Positions 1-8,911 of a stretch of DNA of 64,000 nucleotides are shown piece by piece (position 1 is the stretch's first letter; every line of letters starts with the position of its first letter). The DNA comes from Aeromicrobium yanjiei. GTDB taxonomy: Bacteria; Actinomycetota; Actinomycetes; Propionibacteriales; Nocardioidaceae. The notes beneath the pieces are model-generated. The model was given only the letters and a program-made list of their open reading frames with translations, did not search any database and was not told the DNA's origin. The stretch spans positions 2,232,001-2,296,000 of the forward strand of contig NZ_CP045737.1 of assembly GCF_009649075.1 (NCBI RefSeq), written 5' to 3'. The position numbers and the translations under genes were made by a program.

Positions 1-302
1 TTGCCCAGGAAGCTCTCGCTCACCTCATCGCGCGGAAACGCCTGACCCTCAACGTCGCCTAGGAGGTGGGCCAGCATCTTGAGGAGGTGCGACTTACCAG
101 AGCCGAAGAAGCCCGAGATCCACACGCCATTGGCGTTCGTGTAGTTGGTGTACTCCTCAAGCAGCGGGGCCACGCCCTTGGCTGCGTCATTCGTGAAGAC
201 GTACTCCTCGACCTCGATGCCAAGGTGGTCGGCGTCGTCAGCCTTGACGACACCCTCGATCGATCGGGTGACGTCCTTGAGGAAGATCTCGTTGAGTTTC
301 AT
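1..302 (-). CDS. brxC: BREX P-loop protein BrxC, N-terminal part
   Basis: This is the first ~100 residues of BrxC, the large ATPase of BREX phage-defence systems; the rest lies beyond the left edge. The protein begins MKLNEIFLKDVTRSIEGVV, the usual BrxC opening, followed by a KADD stretch and the Walker A region GVWISGFFGSGKSHLLKML around residues 61-79. BrxC is a AAA-type ATPase needed for BREX defence and for host methylation with PglX in characterised systems. The ATG at 300-302 lies 4 bases after the brxB stop codon, so it is the third gene of a brxA-brxB-brxC operon. What is seen is only the N-terminus. The family call rests on this conserved start, the P-loop and the operon context. Confidence 0.9.
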   Translation of the reverse strand, partial: MKLNEIFLKDVTRSIEGVVKADDADHLGIEVEEYVFTNDAAKGVAPLLEEYTNYTNANGVWISGFFGSGKSHLLKMLAHLLGDVEGQAFPRDEVSESFLG

Positions 303-306
303 CGGG

Positions 307-921
307 TCATGCTTCCTGGTCGAGGATGCGCTTCGCGCGGTAGAAGGAGTCGTCCTTGAGCTGACCGAACAGAACAAGTGATGATCCCTGCGTGGCCGAG
401 ACTTCGTAACGACCTGGGAAGAACATCAGCATCGGTTTGTCGGAGACGACGGTTTGTAGGTTGTTGAGCACGGTGTGCGACCGAACGAACGGGAACACCT
501 CGCCGATGCCCGTGAGGAAGAGGATCTGGAACGAATCGGCCTCGATGCGCGACTTGATGGCCGGCGCCAGGTGTATCTGAGGGTCCAGCATGTTCTGGAG
601 CATCTTGAGGAAGTCGGGCTTGTCCATCGTCGGCTCGGCTGCCAGGACGCGATCCCAGACGTTGCGTTCCTTGAGCAGGTCGACGCAGAGATCGTAGAGG
701 TTGATCTCGAAGACCTTGATGCCCAGATCGGTGCCGAGCTTGGTCTTGATGCGCTTCTTCGCTTGAGCGACGTCCAGCGCCCATGCAGGGTCATAGTCGT
801 AGATGAAGTGGGCGACCTCGTTGCCCAATCCCTCCATCGTCAGAAAGCGCTCGCTGCTGAGCACCTTGAACAGGTGCTCCTCCTGTTGCGTCAGCGTCGT
901 TCTTGGCTGCACGGCTCTCAC
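307..921 (-). CDS. brxB: BREX protein BrxB (DUF1788)
   Basis: A 204-residue BrxB/DUF1788 protein, of normal length for the family. The recognisable core is 'MEGLGNEVAHFIYDYDP' near residue 35 followed by 'KVFEINLYDLCVDLLKERN' and a C-terminal 'LFLTGIGEVFPFVRSHTVLNNLQ' segment. BrxB is required in characterised type-1 BREX systems, but its biochemical role is not settled. I chose the GTG start at 919-921 because it overlaps the brxA stop as GTGA, which implies translational coupling. An open frame continues upstream to about 1248 but runs antisense-free inside brxA and has no family match. The short 4-base gap to brxC supports one transcript. Confidence 0.93.
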   Translation of the reverse strand: MRAVQPRTTLTQQEEHLFKVLSSERFLTMEGLGNEVAHFIYDYDPAWALDVAQAKKRIKTKLGTDLGIKVFEINLYDLCVDLLKERNVWDRVLAAEPTMDKPDFLKMLQNMLDPQIHLAPAIKSRIEADSFQILFLTGIGEVFPFVRSHTVLNNLQTVVSDKPMLMFFPGRYEVSATQGSSLVLFGQLKDDSFYRAKRILDQEA

Positions 922-1523
922 GCCACTTTCGTCGGGAAGAAGCGGATGTCGCTTGGGGTGCGCTGGTTCAGGCACTCCGCGACGCGAGCTGAGAGAAGCG
1001 CAGGCTCGATGTGGCCCTGCTTGGTCAGCAGACCCGCTTCGACCATCATCTTGAACAGCACCTGCCGTAACTTTTGGTAGGAGTGGTCGGTGACCTCGTC
1101 GAGCTCGTCGTGCCACATGGCCTTCGAGCGGTAGAAGGAGTCGTACTCCTCGTACGTGAGCGTGCCCGCCAGGGTCAGGAACCGCTCGCGCAACACCTCC
1201 TCCGCGAACTCTCCGATGAGCGCGTAGAGGCGGCACGCGGCCACCCACATCAAGTGACCGCGCTCAGTGGAAGTCCCGTTGGCGACGATTTGAAGCTCGG
1301 AGTCCTCGAGGACTTGGAGCCGGGGGATCAACGCACCGAGCGTCCGAGTGCTTGACCTAGAGACCCGGGCCTGGAGCAAGTTGTGTTCCTTGACCAGAGC
1401 GCGCGTAGCCGCCCAGTCACGTTCCTGAAGATAGATCGGAGCCACCACGACCGCTTCTCCCGCGAGCAGGGTGCCGCTGGTGAATGACAGTGCGTAGCGC
1501 GATGCGCGTTCTCTTCCGCCCAT
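918..1523 (-). CDS. brxA: BREX protein BrxA (DUF1819)
   Basis: A 201-residue BrxA/DUF1819 protein with a NusB-like fold in known relatives. It shows 'YALSFTSGTLLAGEAVVVAPIYL' near the N-terminus, the 'RERFLTLAGTLTYEEYDSF' region and the usual ending 'LNQRTPSDIRFFPTKVA'. BrxA is the first gene of most type-1 BREX operons and has been reported to bind DNA. The ATG at 1521-1523 gives the family's normal length; the reading frame stays open for another 145 codons upstream but that part lacks conserved features. It is followed by brxB with a 4-base overlap. The gene faces away from the GTPase pair at 2138, so the space 1524-2137 must hold the BREX promoter. Confidence 0.93.
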   Translation of the reverse strand: MGGRERASRYALSFTSGTLLAGEAVVVAPIYLQERDWAATRALVKEHNLLQARVSRSSTRTLGALIPRLQVLEDSELQIVANGTSTERGHLMWVAACRLYALIGEFAEEVLRERFLTLAGTLTYEEYDSFYRSKAMWHDELDEVTDHSYQKLRQVLFKMMVEAGLLTKQGHIEPALLSARVAECLNQRTPSDIRFFPTKVA

Positions 1524-2137
1524 CGGCGTCCCCTCTCGTCGATCCGGGCTCCTCAACTCACGTCGTCCGAGGGCACCCGGCATCAACGACGGCAAGCGCT
1601 CAAGTCGGTCGGAAGGAAACAATCGGCACGCAGGTAACCTCCGCGACGTCGCCATTCTACTCGTCCCGGGTGCGGCAAAGCGGGCTGTGCAGAAGGTGCC
1701 ATTCGCCACGCTTTCCATCAGCCTGTTGGCCGCTGGAGCCATCATGTGAGACACCGGGGCGTGACCAGCGCGCCTGCGTGCCTGCTGCGCTTTCGAGCTC
1801 AAACCAAGAGCGCGCGGGACAACGGCGTAATTCTCCGATGAAGCGGACCCGCGCGTCACGCCCCCAATCGGGGAGTCCGAAGTCACGTGATGCGGTCCTT
1901 CGCAGTCGTAGCGTGGCCGATGGGCAGAGGTCGGACGGTGGTTCATCAAGAGCGCCATCCTCTTCGGCGCCTAGCGTCTCTGGTGACCCTACCCACCAGG
2001 CAGGGCATCTGCTCCTTGATCGGGACTTTTTGACTCGATCGAGCCATTTTCGCAGAGCAGCGGGACCATGATCCTTTTGCGACATATCGTCTGATGCATC
2101 CGAGCGCAGCCCGACAAATCTCCCAAACGTAGGCAGA
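1524..2137. promoter_or_regulatory. Divergent intergenic region between BREX operon and GTPase pair
   Basis: A 614-base gap between brxA (leftward) and the first GTPase gene (rightward), so it should hold both promoters. A TAGAAT-like -10 hexamer reads leftward at 1654-1659. A TTGACT-like hexamer reads rightward just left of the palindrome CTCGATCGAG at 2034-2043, which could be an operator half or chance. Open frames here on both strands look non-coding: no family features and biased composition. No regulator gene of the BrxR type is seen in this space. The promoter calls are weak. Confidence 0.35.
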
Positions 2138-4318
2138 ATGCAGCTTCCTTCATACGACATCTACGAAGTCGGTCGTCTCAACATGTTTGGGCTGGAGCCC
2201 ACATCAGACAGTCGGCCAACGCCAGACCTCACGGGTGCTATCGCGGCGACAGGAGCCCTGATATCTGAGCAATACCGGTCTGCCGCGGGCGCTCTGGATT
2301 GCTACGACGACGCCACCGCCGGCGCAAGTGCCCACATCGTCAAGGATGTCGGGGGCGCCCTCCACGCCCTGCCCAAATTGATAGAGGACGCGACGTCTCG
2401 CGCTTCCACGCGAGGTGAATCACCATTCCGTGTGGTCATGATGGGGCGAACCACTGCCGGCAAGAGCACCCTCCTCGAGTTCTTGAGCCACGGCGATGGC
2501 AACCGGATCGGCGACGGTCGGCAGCGGTACTCCCGCGATGTTTGCGCTCGGCTCCTGCCGGAACTGCCCGGCGTGACCTTGGTTGACGTGCCTGGAGTTG
2601 GCGCCGCCGATGGGCAAGTTGATTTCGACATCGCCTTCGGCGTGATCCCAGAATCCGACCTTGTCATGTGGGTCGGGGCGTCAGATAGCCCTCAGGAGGA
2701 GACCACCCGCGCTCTGCGAATCTTGGGCGCACATGGGAAACCGGTGGTCCTCGTGCTCAACTGCCGTGAGGACCTACATCATCGGGCGAAGCGCGCCGAC
2801 TTCCTGGAAGGCACCGGCCGCACATTCGCCGACGCGAACGACCATCTGGACTTGCTCACCAGAGAACTGGCCAGCGCTGGTGGTCGGCCCGTTGCGGCTG
2901 TCGCCATCCACGCACGAGCCGCGTTCGAGTCGCTGCAGGACACCCGGGAATCTGAGGCATTGCGGCGCCAAAGCCGAATTCAGTCGCTCATCGAGCTCCT
3001 CTTGGTTCAGCAAATCAAAACCTCGGCCCAGCGTCGAATCTTCTCGCGGGTTGATGCCCTGCGAATGCCGGCGCTTGAGGCGCAAGGCATCTTGGCCAGC
3101 TGCGCCGCCAGTCTCGCCGCGCGGCAGTCCGAGTACGTCGAGCTAGCACGAGACCTCGATCGTCGGATGATCAAAGCGCTGGAGCAGAAGGGCGACTCTA
3201 TGGTTGCCGACGCGAAAGACATTGCACGACGCAGACGAAGCTGGCACCTCAGCGTGGATCCGCGCAGCAAAGTGGAGCGGGTCTGGGAGAACGAGCGCGA
3301 CACGATGGTTGATGAGCTACAGGCGCTCATGGACGAATGGGCCACTGAGATGGCAGAACTGCTTGACGCAGTTCGGGAACAGACAGTCAGAGATCACGAC
3401 GCGCTTCCGGCGCCGGACCTGTCTATCGGAGACCTTCCCGGTTTTGGGTCGGCATACGCAAATCACCTCGCGCGTCTTGGCGTCGGGCTAGGCGAGGCCT
3501 TGGCAGGAGGCGCCATCTTCACAGCGGCCGTTACCGCTGGAGCGCAAGGCGCGATCATAGGGGCGCCTGGCGGACCTTTGGGCATTGTGGCGGGCGCTCT
3601 CGTTGGCACTCTTGCCAGCGTTGCACTCGCGTTCGCTATCCAACCGCTCAAGGACAGCATCGACAAGGTCTTCCGTGGCTCGGACTACGTTCTCAACAAA
3701 CGCAGAGATCAACTCAGGCGATCTCTGGGTGGCGCGCTCGACAAGGCCGAAGCCGTCTTCGAGGCTCGCGCAGCGGCTCTTGTTGCACAGTTCAAGTCCG
3801 CCCTGGCCACACTCACGTCAGACCACGCGCTACAGCAACAGTCCCTTCAATCAGTCTCAGACTTATGGAGCGCCTGCGGGGCTCGTGTCAACGACTCCAT
3901 CGGAGACCTCGACACGGCCACAGCGAAAGCTGTCCTGCATGAATGTGGACGGGTCCGTAACTCCGAGCAAGTCCGAGCTGCCGCACGTGCGCCTGGCTTC
4001 GGGATCGCGATCGAGATGACCGAAGTCGGTTACGCAGAGCTCGCCCTTTATCCGCCCCGAAACAGCATCGAGGCAATCGCTGCGACCCCTCCACGACTAC
4101 CCGCATTTCCCGCCGGAGTCGCAGGGCACGCGCTCGCCGCGCTCGAGCCCCGCGCCAGACTGGTCAAGCTCAACGCACATGAGGCTTCCTACGCCGTATC
4201 TGCGGGTACCTCGGTAGCCAGGGGCCTGCTGGACCTTCTCGAGGAGTTGTGCGGTCGTTTCACCCGCTCGTCCGTTTCCATCGTCCAACTGACCGACTCT
4301 TCTGAAGGCACAGCATGA
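2138..4318 (+). CDS. Dynamin-like GTPase, first of a coupled pair
   Basis: A 726-residue large GTPase. The G1/P-loop GRTTAGKST sits at residues 103-111 and G3 DVPGVG at 150-155; the G4 position reads VLNCRED (about 206-212) instead of the usual N/TKxD. A long helical middle is followed by a Gly/Ala-rich hydrophobic stretch near residues 445-505 that looks able to enter a membrane, as in bacterial dynamin-like proteins. The second GTPase follows with an ATGA overlap, implying a fixed ratio and probably a joint complex. Bacterial two-GTPase loci of this kind include the Leo/Eleos defence type; that link is inference. A start at 2183 (MFGLEP) is an alternative. Composition and neighbours mark it as part of the BREX-linked defence island. 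Confidence 0.75.
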   Translation: MQLPSYDIYEVGRLNMFGLEPTSDSRPTPDLTGAIAATGALISEQYRSAAGALDCYDDATAGASAHIVKDVGGALHALPKLIEDATSRASTRGESPFRVVMMGRTTAGKSTLLEFLSHGDGNRIGDGRQRYSRDVCARLLPELPGVTLVDVPGVGAADGQVDFDIAFGVIPESDLVMWVGASDSPQEETTRALRILGAHGKPVVLVLNCREDLHHRAKRADFLEGTGRTFADANDHLDLLTRELASAGGRPVAAVAIHARAAFESLQDTRESEALRRQSRIQSLIELLLVQQIKTSAQRRIFSRVDALRMPALEAQGILASCAASLAARQSEYVELARDLDRRMIKALEQKGDSMVADAKDIARRRRSWHLSVDPRSKVERVWENERDTMVDELQALMDEWATEMAELLDAVREQTVRDHDALPAPDLSIGDLPGFGSAYANHLARLGVGLGEALAGGAIFTAAVTAGAQGAIIGAPGGPLGIVAGALVGTLASVALAFAIQPLKDSIDKVFRGSDYVLNKRRDQLRRSLGGALDKAEAVFEARAAALVAQFKSALATLTSDHALQQQSLQSVSDLWSACGARVNDSIGDLDTATAKAVLHECGRVRNSEQVRAAARAPGFGIAIEMTEVGYAELALYPPRNSIEAIAATPPRLPAFPAGVAGHALAALEPRARLVKLNAHEASYAVSAGTSVARGLLDLLEELCGRFTRSSVSIVQLTDSSEGTA

Positions 4319-6033
4319 CAAAGATCCTCATTCACGAGCTGCCCGCCCAGACTCGCAAACTCGAGACCCGACTGCGGGCCGCCATCGCGGCCATCGAGCA
4401 CCCGGACCGCGACTCCCTTCTCAGTCGGCTCAGGTTCGGCGAGCGAGAGGTGCCCCAGCTTGTGCTGACCGGGCTTTACAGCAGCGGAAAGTCCAGTCTG
4501 ATCAAGGCGCTGACAGACGGCGACGCGTCGGTAGATATTGCCGTGGACGTTGCGACTGACGCTGTCAGGGGATATGAGTGGGGCGGGGACGTACTGTTGG
4601 TCGACACACCTGGTGTCCAGGCAGGCCTAGAGGAGCACGACTCAATCGCGGAGTCAGCACTCGCGGCTGCCGACATGGTCCTGTTCACCGTGAGCGTTGA
4701 CATGTTTGACGACACCTCTTCGGCGCACCTTCGCCACGTCGCATTCGAGCTCGGCAAGCTCGACCAGATGCTGTTGATCGTGACCAAGTCAGGAACCATG
4801 TCCGCGGCCGTCGGCATCCGGCAGTCAAATGCCGACGCCGCGCTGGGAGTTCCAGGACATCTTCGTGTTGTGGAGTGCGACTCGGTCGACTACATGACCG
4901 GCATGATGCATGACGACCCTGAACGGGCAAACGAGTACATCGAGGGCTCAGGTATCGACAATGTGCGACGGGCGATCAACGCGCTGGCTGAGACACGCGG
5001 ACAGCTTGCGGTCGACCGTCAGCCGCTGCAGCTGATCCGAGCCCTAGCGATGGAAGCCGGCAGCTTCGTCACCGAAGACCCCAACGAATCAGCAGCATTG
5101 GCCTTGCTCGCACGACAACGCGGTGTTCTCGCGACACGACAGCAGCGAATCGAGAGACAAGTCGCGTCACTGCGGACCGCGTTCATGTCCGCTGCCATAG
5201 CGTCGGCGGAGCTGTTCGTCGATGCGATTGAGGATGCCGACGAACTGGCGCAAAGTGTCGGCGAGCGCACCGCGCTTGTCGACGTCGCCGAGGCCGACCT
5301 GAACGCCTCCCTCGACTTGGCCGCCGCGAAGTTCGGACAGGCGGTCACTCAGATGCTCAAGCTTCAGTTCGACAACCTCACTGCAGAGATCCGCGAGATC
5401 GAAAGCAGCCCGCACGCACGAGTGGTGTCGAACATCGGCGCTGGCGTGACAACCGTCGACACCACGAAGCGTTCGCGGTTCGTGGCACGTCGAGGCGCGA
5501 AGGCGGCCACCCATACCTCGGCGCCCCCCTGGACGGCCGATGTGCAGGACTACCTCAAGACGTTCCAGACTTTCTGGGGCGCCGGGACCGGAGTGAAGGC
5601 TTCATCCGGCACGGCGGGTCATAAGATAGTCACCGAAGTCGGGCACCGCTTCGGGGTCAAGTTCAAGCCGTGGCAAGCGGCTAGAACCTCGAACTACATC
5701 GGCAAGGCCGCGAAAGGGGCTGGCACTGCGATTCAGGTCGGACTAGTTCTCAACGATGCAGTCTTCGAAGAGCGTCGGCGCCGGGAGCTCGACCGCGCTC
5801 GTCGTACGCGGCGGGCGAACATGGTGAGTGAGGTGACCACCCAGGCCAATCTCATTGCGGCGGACCTCGTCGATGAGGTTCGCGGTCATCTTCGACCACT
5901 GTTTGACAGGGCCTTTGCTGACATCGACGCTGTCTACGGCGAGATCATCTCGAACCGGGAAGATCAAGGGGCCCTGTCAGTGGAGTTGTCCGCGATCGCG
6001 TCTGAGGCAGATTCTGCGCTTAGCGCTTCTTGA
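4315..6033 (+). CDS. Dynamin-like GTPase, second of a coupled pair
   Basis: A 572-residue GTPase with a P-loop GLYSSGKSS at residues 53-61, G3 VDTPGV at 96-101 and a G4-like TKSG at about 157-160 (TKxG rather than TKxD). The middle is rich in alpha-helical, alanine-rich sequence. A region near residues 395-485 contains Gly/Thr/Lys-rich stretches followed by a charged 'ERRRRELDRARRTRR' segment that could touch membrane lipids or nucleic acid. The start ATG overlaps the stop of the upstream GTPase (ATGA). The pair probably acts together, as paired bacterial dynamin-like proteins do at membranes. Direct evidence for defence is only its position beside brxABC. It is convergent with the small nuclease-like gene at 6232. 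Confidence 0.72.
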   Translation: MTKILIHELPAQTRKLETRLRAAIAAIEHPDRDSLLSRLRFGEREVPQLVLTGLYSSGKSSLIKALTDGDASVDIAVDVATDAVRGYEWGGDVLLVDTPGVQAGLEEHDSIAESALAAADMVLFTVSVDMFDDTSSAHLRHVAFELGKLDQMLLIVTKSGTMSAAVGIRQSNADAALGVPGHLRVVECDSVDYMTGMMHDDPERANEYIEGSGIDNVRRAINALAETRGQLAVDRQPLQLIRALAMEAGSFVTEDPNESAALALLARQRGVLATRQQRIERQVASLRTAFMSAAIASAELFVDAIEDADELAQSVGERTALVDVAEADLNASLDLAAAKFGQAVTQMLKLQFDNLTAEIREIESSPHARVVSNIGAGVTTVDTTKRSRFVARRGAKAATHTSAPPWTADVQDYLKTFQTFWGAGTGVKASSGTAGHKIVTEVGHRFGVKFKPWQAARTSNYIGKAAKGAGTAIQVGLVLNDAVFEERRRRELDRARRTRRANMVSEVTTQANLIAADLVDEVRGHLRPLFDRAFADIDAVYGEIISNREDQGALSVELSAIASEADSALSAS

Positions 6034-6231
6034 GGCGGGTGAGTTGAGGATGCGCAGTCGGACCAGGAAGTGGACCCCACCTTCCCAGCGCCTCTCCTCA
6101 TGAGGCGCGAGCGAGTGCATGGGCTCATCCCGCAAGAAGATCCGAAGACACGGCCTGCTCACAGTCCACTGCTAATGACTGGGTTCTCAGGATGCTGGTA
6201 GCCGACGAACGAACCCTCCTCGGGCATCCAG

Positions 6232-6789
6232 TTACGCGCGAGGTCCGAACAGGCGATCAGCCACTTCAGCGATCCCTTCGAGCCGCTCCAACTGCCCCAG
6301 GGGGAGCACCCGAATGCCGCTTCGCTCGTTCTTGACCCCCTGCGCATTAGCTTTCGCGTGCTTAGCCGCGCGGTCACCCAGTGGCGGCAAAGGGTCCCCT
6401 GGCGCACCGCCGAACCAGCGGTACTCGATCTCTAGCGCGTTTTGGTCTGCCACTTTCGCCCACTCCATCCACACAACGCAGCCCGACGCCCGCTCGGCGA
6501 GCCTGGTGTTGATGTTGAGGCGCGCGTTCTTACCGCCCCTGCGCCGAGCCTTGAGCTGGACGTGCCTCAGTGCTCTGCTGGTCTCGAGCACCAGGTCGAA
6601 ACCGAAGGCGTCGAGCGAGGAGTGCATGACGTCGACAATCTCGCCACGCCCGAACCACATTTCCCCGAGGAGGTCACGAAGGAACGCTGTCTCGATCATC
6701 TTCTCGAACGCAGACGAGTGGTTCATCTCGTTGATCTCCACAAAGGTCAGATCGAGGTCGTTGCTGTCTGCGCTCCACGTGTCGGTCAT
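6232..6789 (-). CDS. PD-(D/E)XK-like small nuclease candidate
   Basis: A 185-residue protein with no firm family name. Residues 58-80 have the layout of a restriction-endonuclease-like fold: SLDAFGFDLVLE (Asp60/Asp65, Glu69) then a strand ending HVQLKA (Gln78, Lys80), i.e. D-x12-QxK; Gln in place of Glu/Asp occurs in real PD-(D/E)XK nucleases. An acidic start (residues 7-20) precedes it. Similar proteins are often annotated as hypothetical in defence islands. I chose the ATG at 6787-6789; longer open frame to 6891 lacks conserved features. It is downstream of the HelD-like helicase on the same strand (145-base gap), so it may be the last gene of the helicase operon. Function not shown. Confidence 0.5.
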   Translation of the reverse strand: MTDTWSADSNDLDLTFVEINEMNHSSAFEKMIETAFLRDLLGEMWFGRGEIVDVMHSSLDAFGFDLVLETSRALRHVQLKARRRGGKNARLNINTRLAERASGCVVWMEWAKVADQNALEIEYRWFGGAPGDPLPPLGDRAAKHAKANAQGVKNERSGIRVLPLGQLERLEGIAEVADRLFGPRA

Positions 6790-6934
6790 CCCGATCAATC
6801 TCGCATGAAACGGGGCGCGTCGCTCAGCTTCACCTAACTGACCTAGGGGCCCACTCGAACAGACCCTGCCGATGCACCGGACGTCGAACAAGTCACCCGG
6901 CGTGCAAACCGGTCAGTCGGCCACGGTTGCGATT

Positions 6935-8911
6935 CTATCTCAGGGCTTGCGGAAGATTCTTCTGCCAGACGATTGCCAGTTCGCGATTGGCGCGCGTCAG
7001 GCTTGTGTACAGCTGACCCGCCTTTCCGACATGTTGCTTGAACTTCGAGGGCTCGACCACCACAACTGCGTCGAACTCGAGGCCGCGGGCCGAAGCCGGT
7101 CCGTAGACGTTCAGTAACTGGCCACCGAGGACCCAACGGTGCACCGAACGGTCACGGCGCCACCCATGCCTCGCCATCCATTGGGTTAAGGCCGTTGGCT
7201 CTGCAGAGATGATCGCGACCATGCCGTCGCTGTACCTCGTCTTGAAGTCAACGGCGATGTCGACCGAGATCGAGAAGAGCTTCTGCGGGTTACTGGCCCA
7301 GATCTTTTGTACCCCTGGCCCGTCACGCTGGACCACCTCAACACCTCGTTGGGCGCGCGGCAGTAACTTGTCAGCAAGCTCAAGAATCTGGGCTGTGGAC
7401 CGGTAGCCACGAGTGATGGTGGTCGCCTGGAACTGAGTGTCCCCCGACCCGATCCCCAGGTGGTGAGCAATAGCCTCCCAAGACTCGTACGACGTGTCTG
7501 ATCTCCGTTGGTTCATGTCTCCAACCAGAGTCCACCGACCCGCCTTCGATTTCATCTGATCAAGGATGTTCCATTCAATCGGGCTCATGTCCTGGGCTTC
7601 GTCGACGACGATGTGGTCGTACTGCTCCTGCACAGTCGGCGCACGGAGAGCGAGCGCGCACTGTGCGAGCAGTGGCAGATACCGCCGCTGAGAACTCGCT
7701 AGCTCGAATGTAGGCAAGTTCTTGAGCCATGCGACTTCGGCCGGATTGTCTGTGAGTTGAGTCCTTCCCGATTGGCCGTTCGTTCTCAACAACTCATAAG
7801 TCGTCCTCAACCAGCGAGAGCGGACGTCCTTGTGCATAGCGAAGCGATCGAGTTGACGAACTTTGTGAGCTGCAATTTCGCATAGCCCGCGCGTGTGAGC
7901 ATCCAGGTCGTCGTATCGACCCGCGAAGGTGTGTTCGAGGCTGGACTTGCTGGCGACGAAGTTGCTCAGGAGGCTTTCGATATGAGTTGCCTGTATGCGT
8001 CCTTCGGGATCGTGCTGACGAAGAATTCCTTGGACGTGATTGACGTACTGCTTCGTCGGCCCAACTAGGAGCACGCGGCTGGCTGAATTTCCTTCCCGAT
8101 CAGGGTCCACCAGGAAGGCAGCGCGATATGTAGCGATGATCGTCTTACCTGTGCCTGGGTGACCTTGTACGACCAGATCCTGGCGAGGATCAGAGGTCGC
8201 CATCTCGTACTGATCCGGCTGGAGGGTCGCAAGCACCGAGGTGAGTTGCGAACTCCGCGGGGCTGACAGCCTGCGGCGCACTGCCTCGACCGCGCGCATC
8301 CCTACTGGCGACCGAGTGCCTAAGGGCGGACGGACAATGTGTGTGTGTTCAGCAGTCGCGACCTTGGCATCGTCCTGGACGATCAACAACTCTGGCTGGG
8401 TCGGAGCGTCTCTTTCGCGGTCGAGTGTGAATCGACGCCTCGGCCGATGGACTGGCGCGGCTGGCACCCCGAGCTTCCTTGCTGCGAACGGTGATTCCAT
8501 GACGTCACGAACCCATTCATCGTCAGCGGCAACTACTTCGCGGTGGCGAGCCTCGAAGGTTCGACGAACAACAACGCTCTCGTGTCCCTCGAAACCACCT
8601 CCATCGGGCTGATAGAAGAGCTTGGCGACTTCTGCGAAGCAGCTGTACACCTCTACCCCGCCCACGACGAGGCGACGCGGACCGATGTAGAAATCAGTCC
8701 CCAGCAACTCGTGGGGACTTTCGAGGCCAACCCGGCCGATCAACGGGTGCAGGTCGTCCGGCGAGAACGGAAGGGTTACCCCGCCTGGGTTTGCCCACGC
8801 CTCATTGCGCGCTATGCCGATCTCGATCCGCGTCTTCAGTTTCTTTTCGAGCGCAACTAGGTATTCGGCGTTTTTGGCACGCTCGTATGGGACGTCAGGG
8901 CCAGCCCTCAT
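6935..8911 (-). CDS. HelD/UvrD-like superfamily 1 helicase
   Basis: A 658-residue superfamily 1 ATPase (numbered from the ATG at 8909-8911). It has Walker A GHPGTGKT near residue 250, Walker B/motif II VVDEAQD near 436, motif III-like LVGDMNQR near 472, and C-terminal GLEFDAVVVVE and YTSLTRAN motifs. The N-terminal 100 residues (an early charged helix, then LLGTDFYIGPRRL and AKLFYQPDGGGFEG) resemble the pre-helicase part of HelD/HelR proteins, which pull RNA polymerase off DNA, more than Rep/UvrD. HelD proteins are core functions; one coupled to a SNF2 helicase in a defence island is unusual. The start overlaps the stop of the SNF2 gene (ATGA), so the two are co-translated. HelD kinship is inference from motif layout. 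Confidence 0.75.
   Translation of the reverse strand: MRAGPDVPYERAKNAEYLVALEKKLKTRIEIGIARNEAWANPGGVTLPFSPDDLHPLIGRVGLESPHELLGTDFYIGPRRLVVGGVEVYSCFAEVAKLFYQPDGGGFEGHESVVVRRTFEARHREVVAADDEWVRDVMESPFAARKLGVPAAPVHRPRRRFTLDRERDAPTQPELLIVQDDAKVATAEHTHIVRPPLGTRSPVGMRAVEAVRRRLSAPRSSQLTSVLATLQPDQYEMATSDPRQDLVVQGHPGTGKTIIATYRAAFLVDPDREGNSASRVLLVGPTKQYVNHVQGILRQHDPEGRIQATHIESLLSNFVASKSSLEHTFAGRYDDLDAHTRGLCEIAAHKVRQLDRFAMHKDVRSRWLRTTYELLRTNGQSGRTQLTDNPAEVAWLKNLPTFELASSQRRYLPLLAQCALALRAPTVQEQYDHIVVDEAQDMSPIEWNILDQMKSKAGRWTLVGDMNQRRSDTSYESWEAIAHHLGIGSGDTQFQATTITRGYRSTAQILELADKLLPRAQRGVEVVQRDGPGVQKIWASNPQKLFSISVDIAVDFKTRYSDGMVAIISAEPTALTQWMARHGWRRDRSVHRWVLGGQLLNVYGPASARGLEFDAVVVVEPSKFKQHVGKAGQLYTSLTRANRELAIVWQKNLPQALR

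Noticed and set aside
1657..2160. Open frames in the brxA-GTPase gap
   Set aside because: They lack conserved features and convincing starts, and the arrangement demands promoters here.
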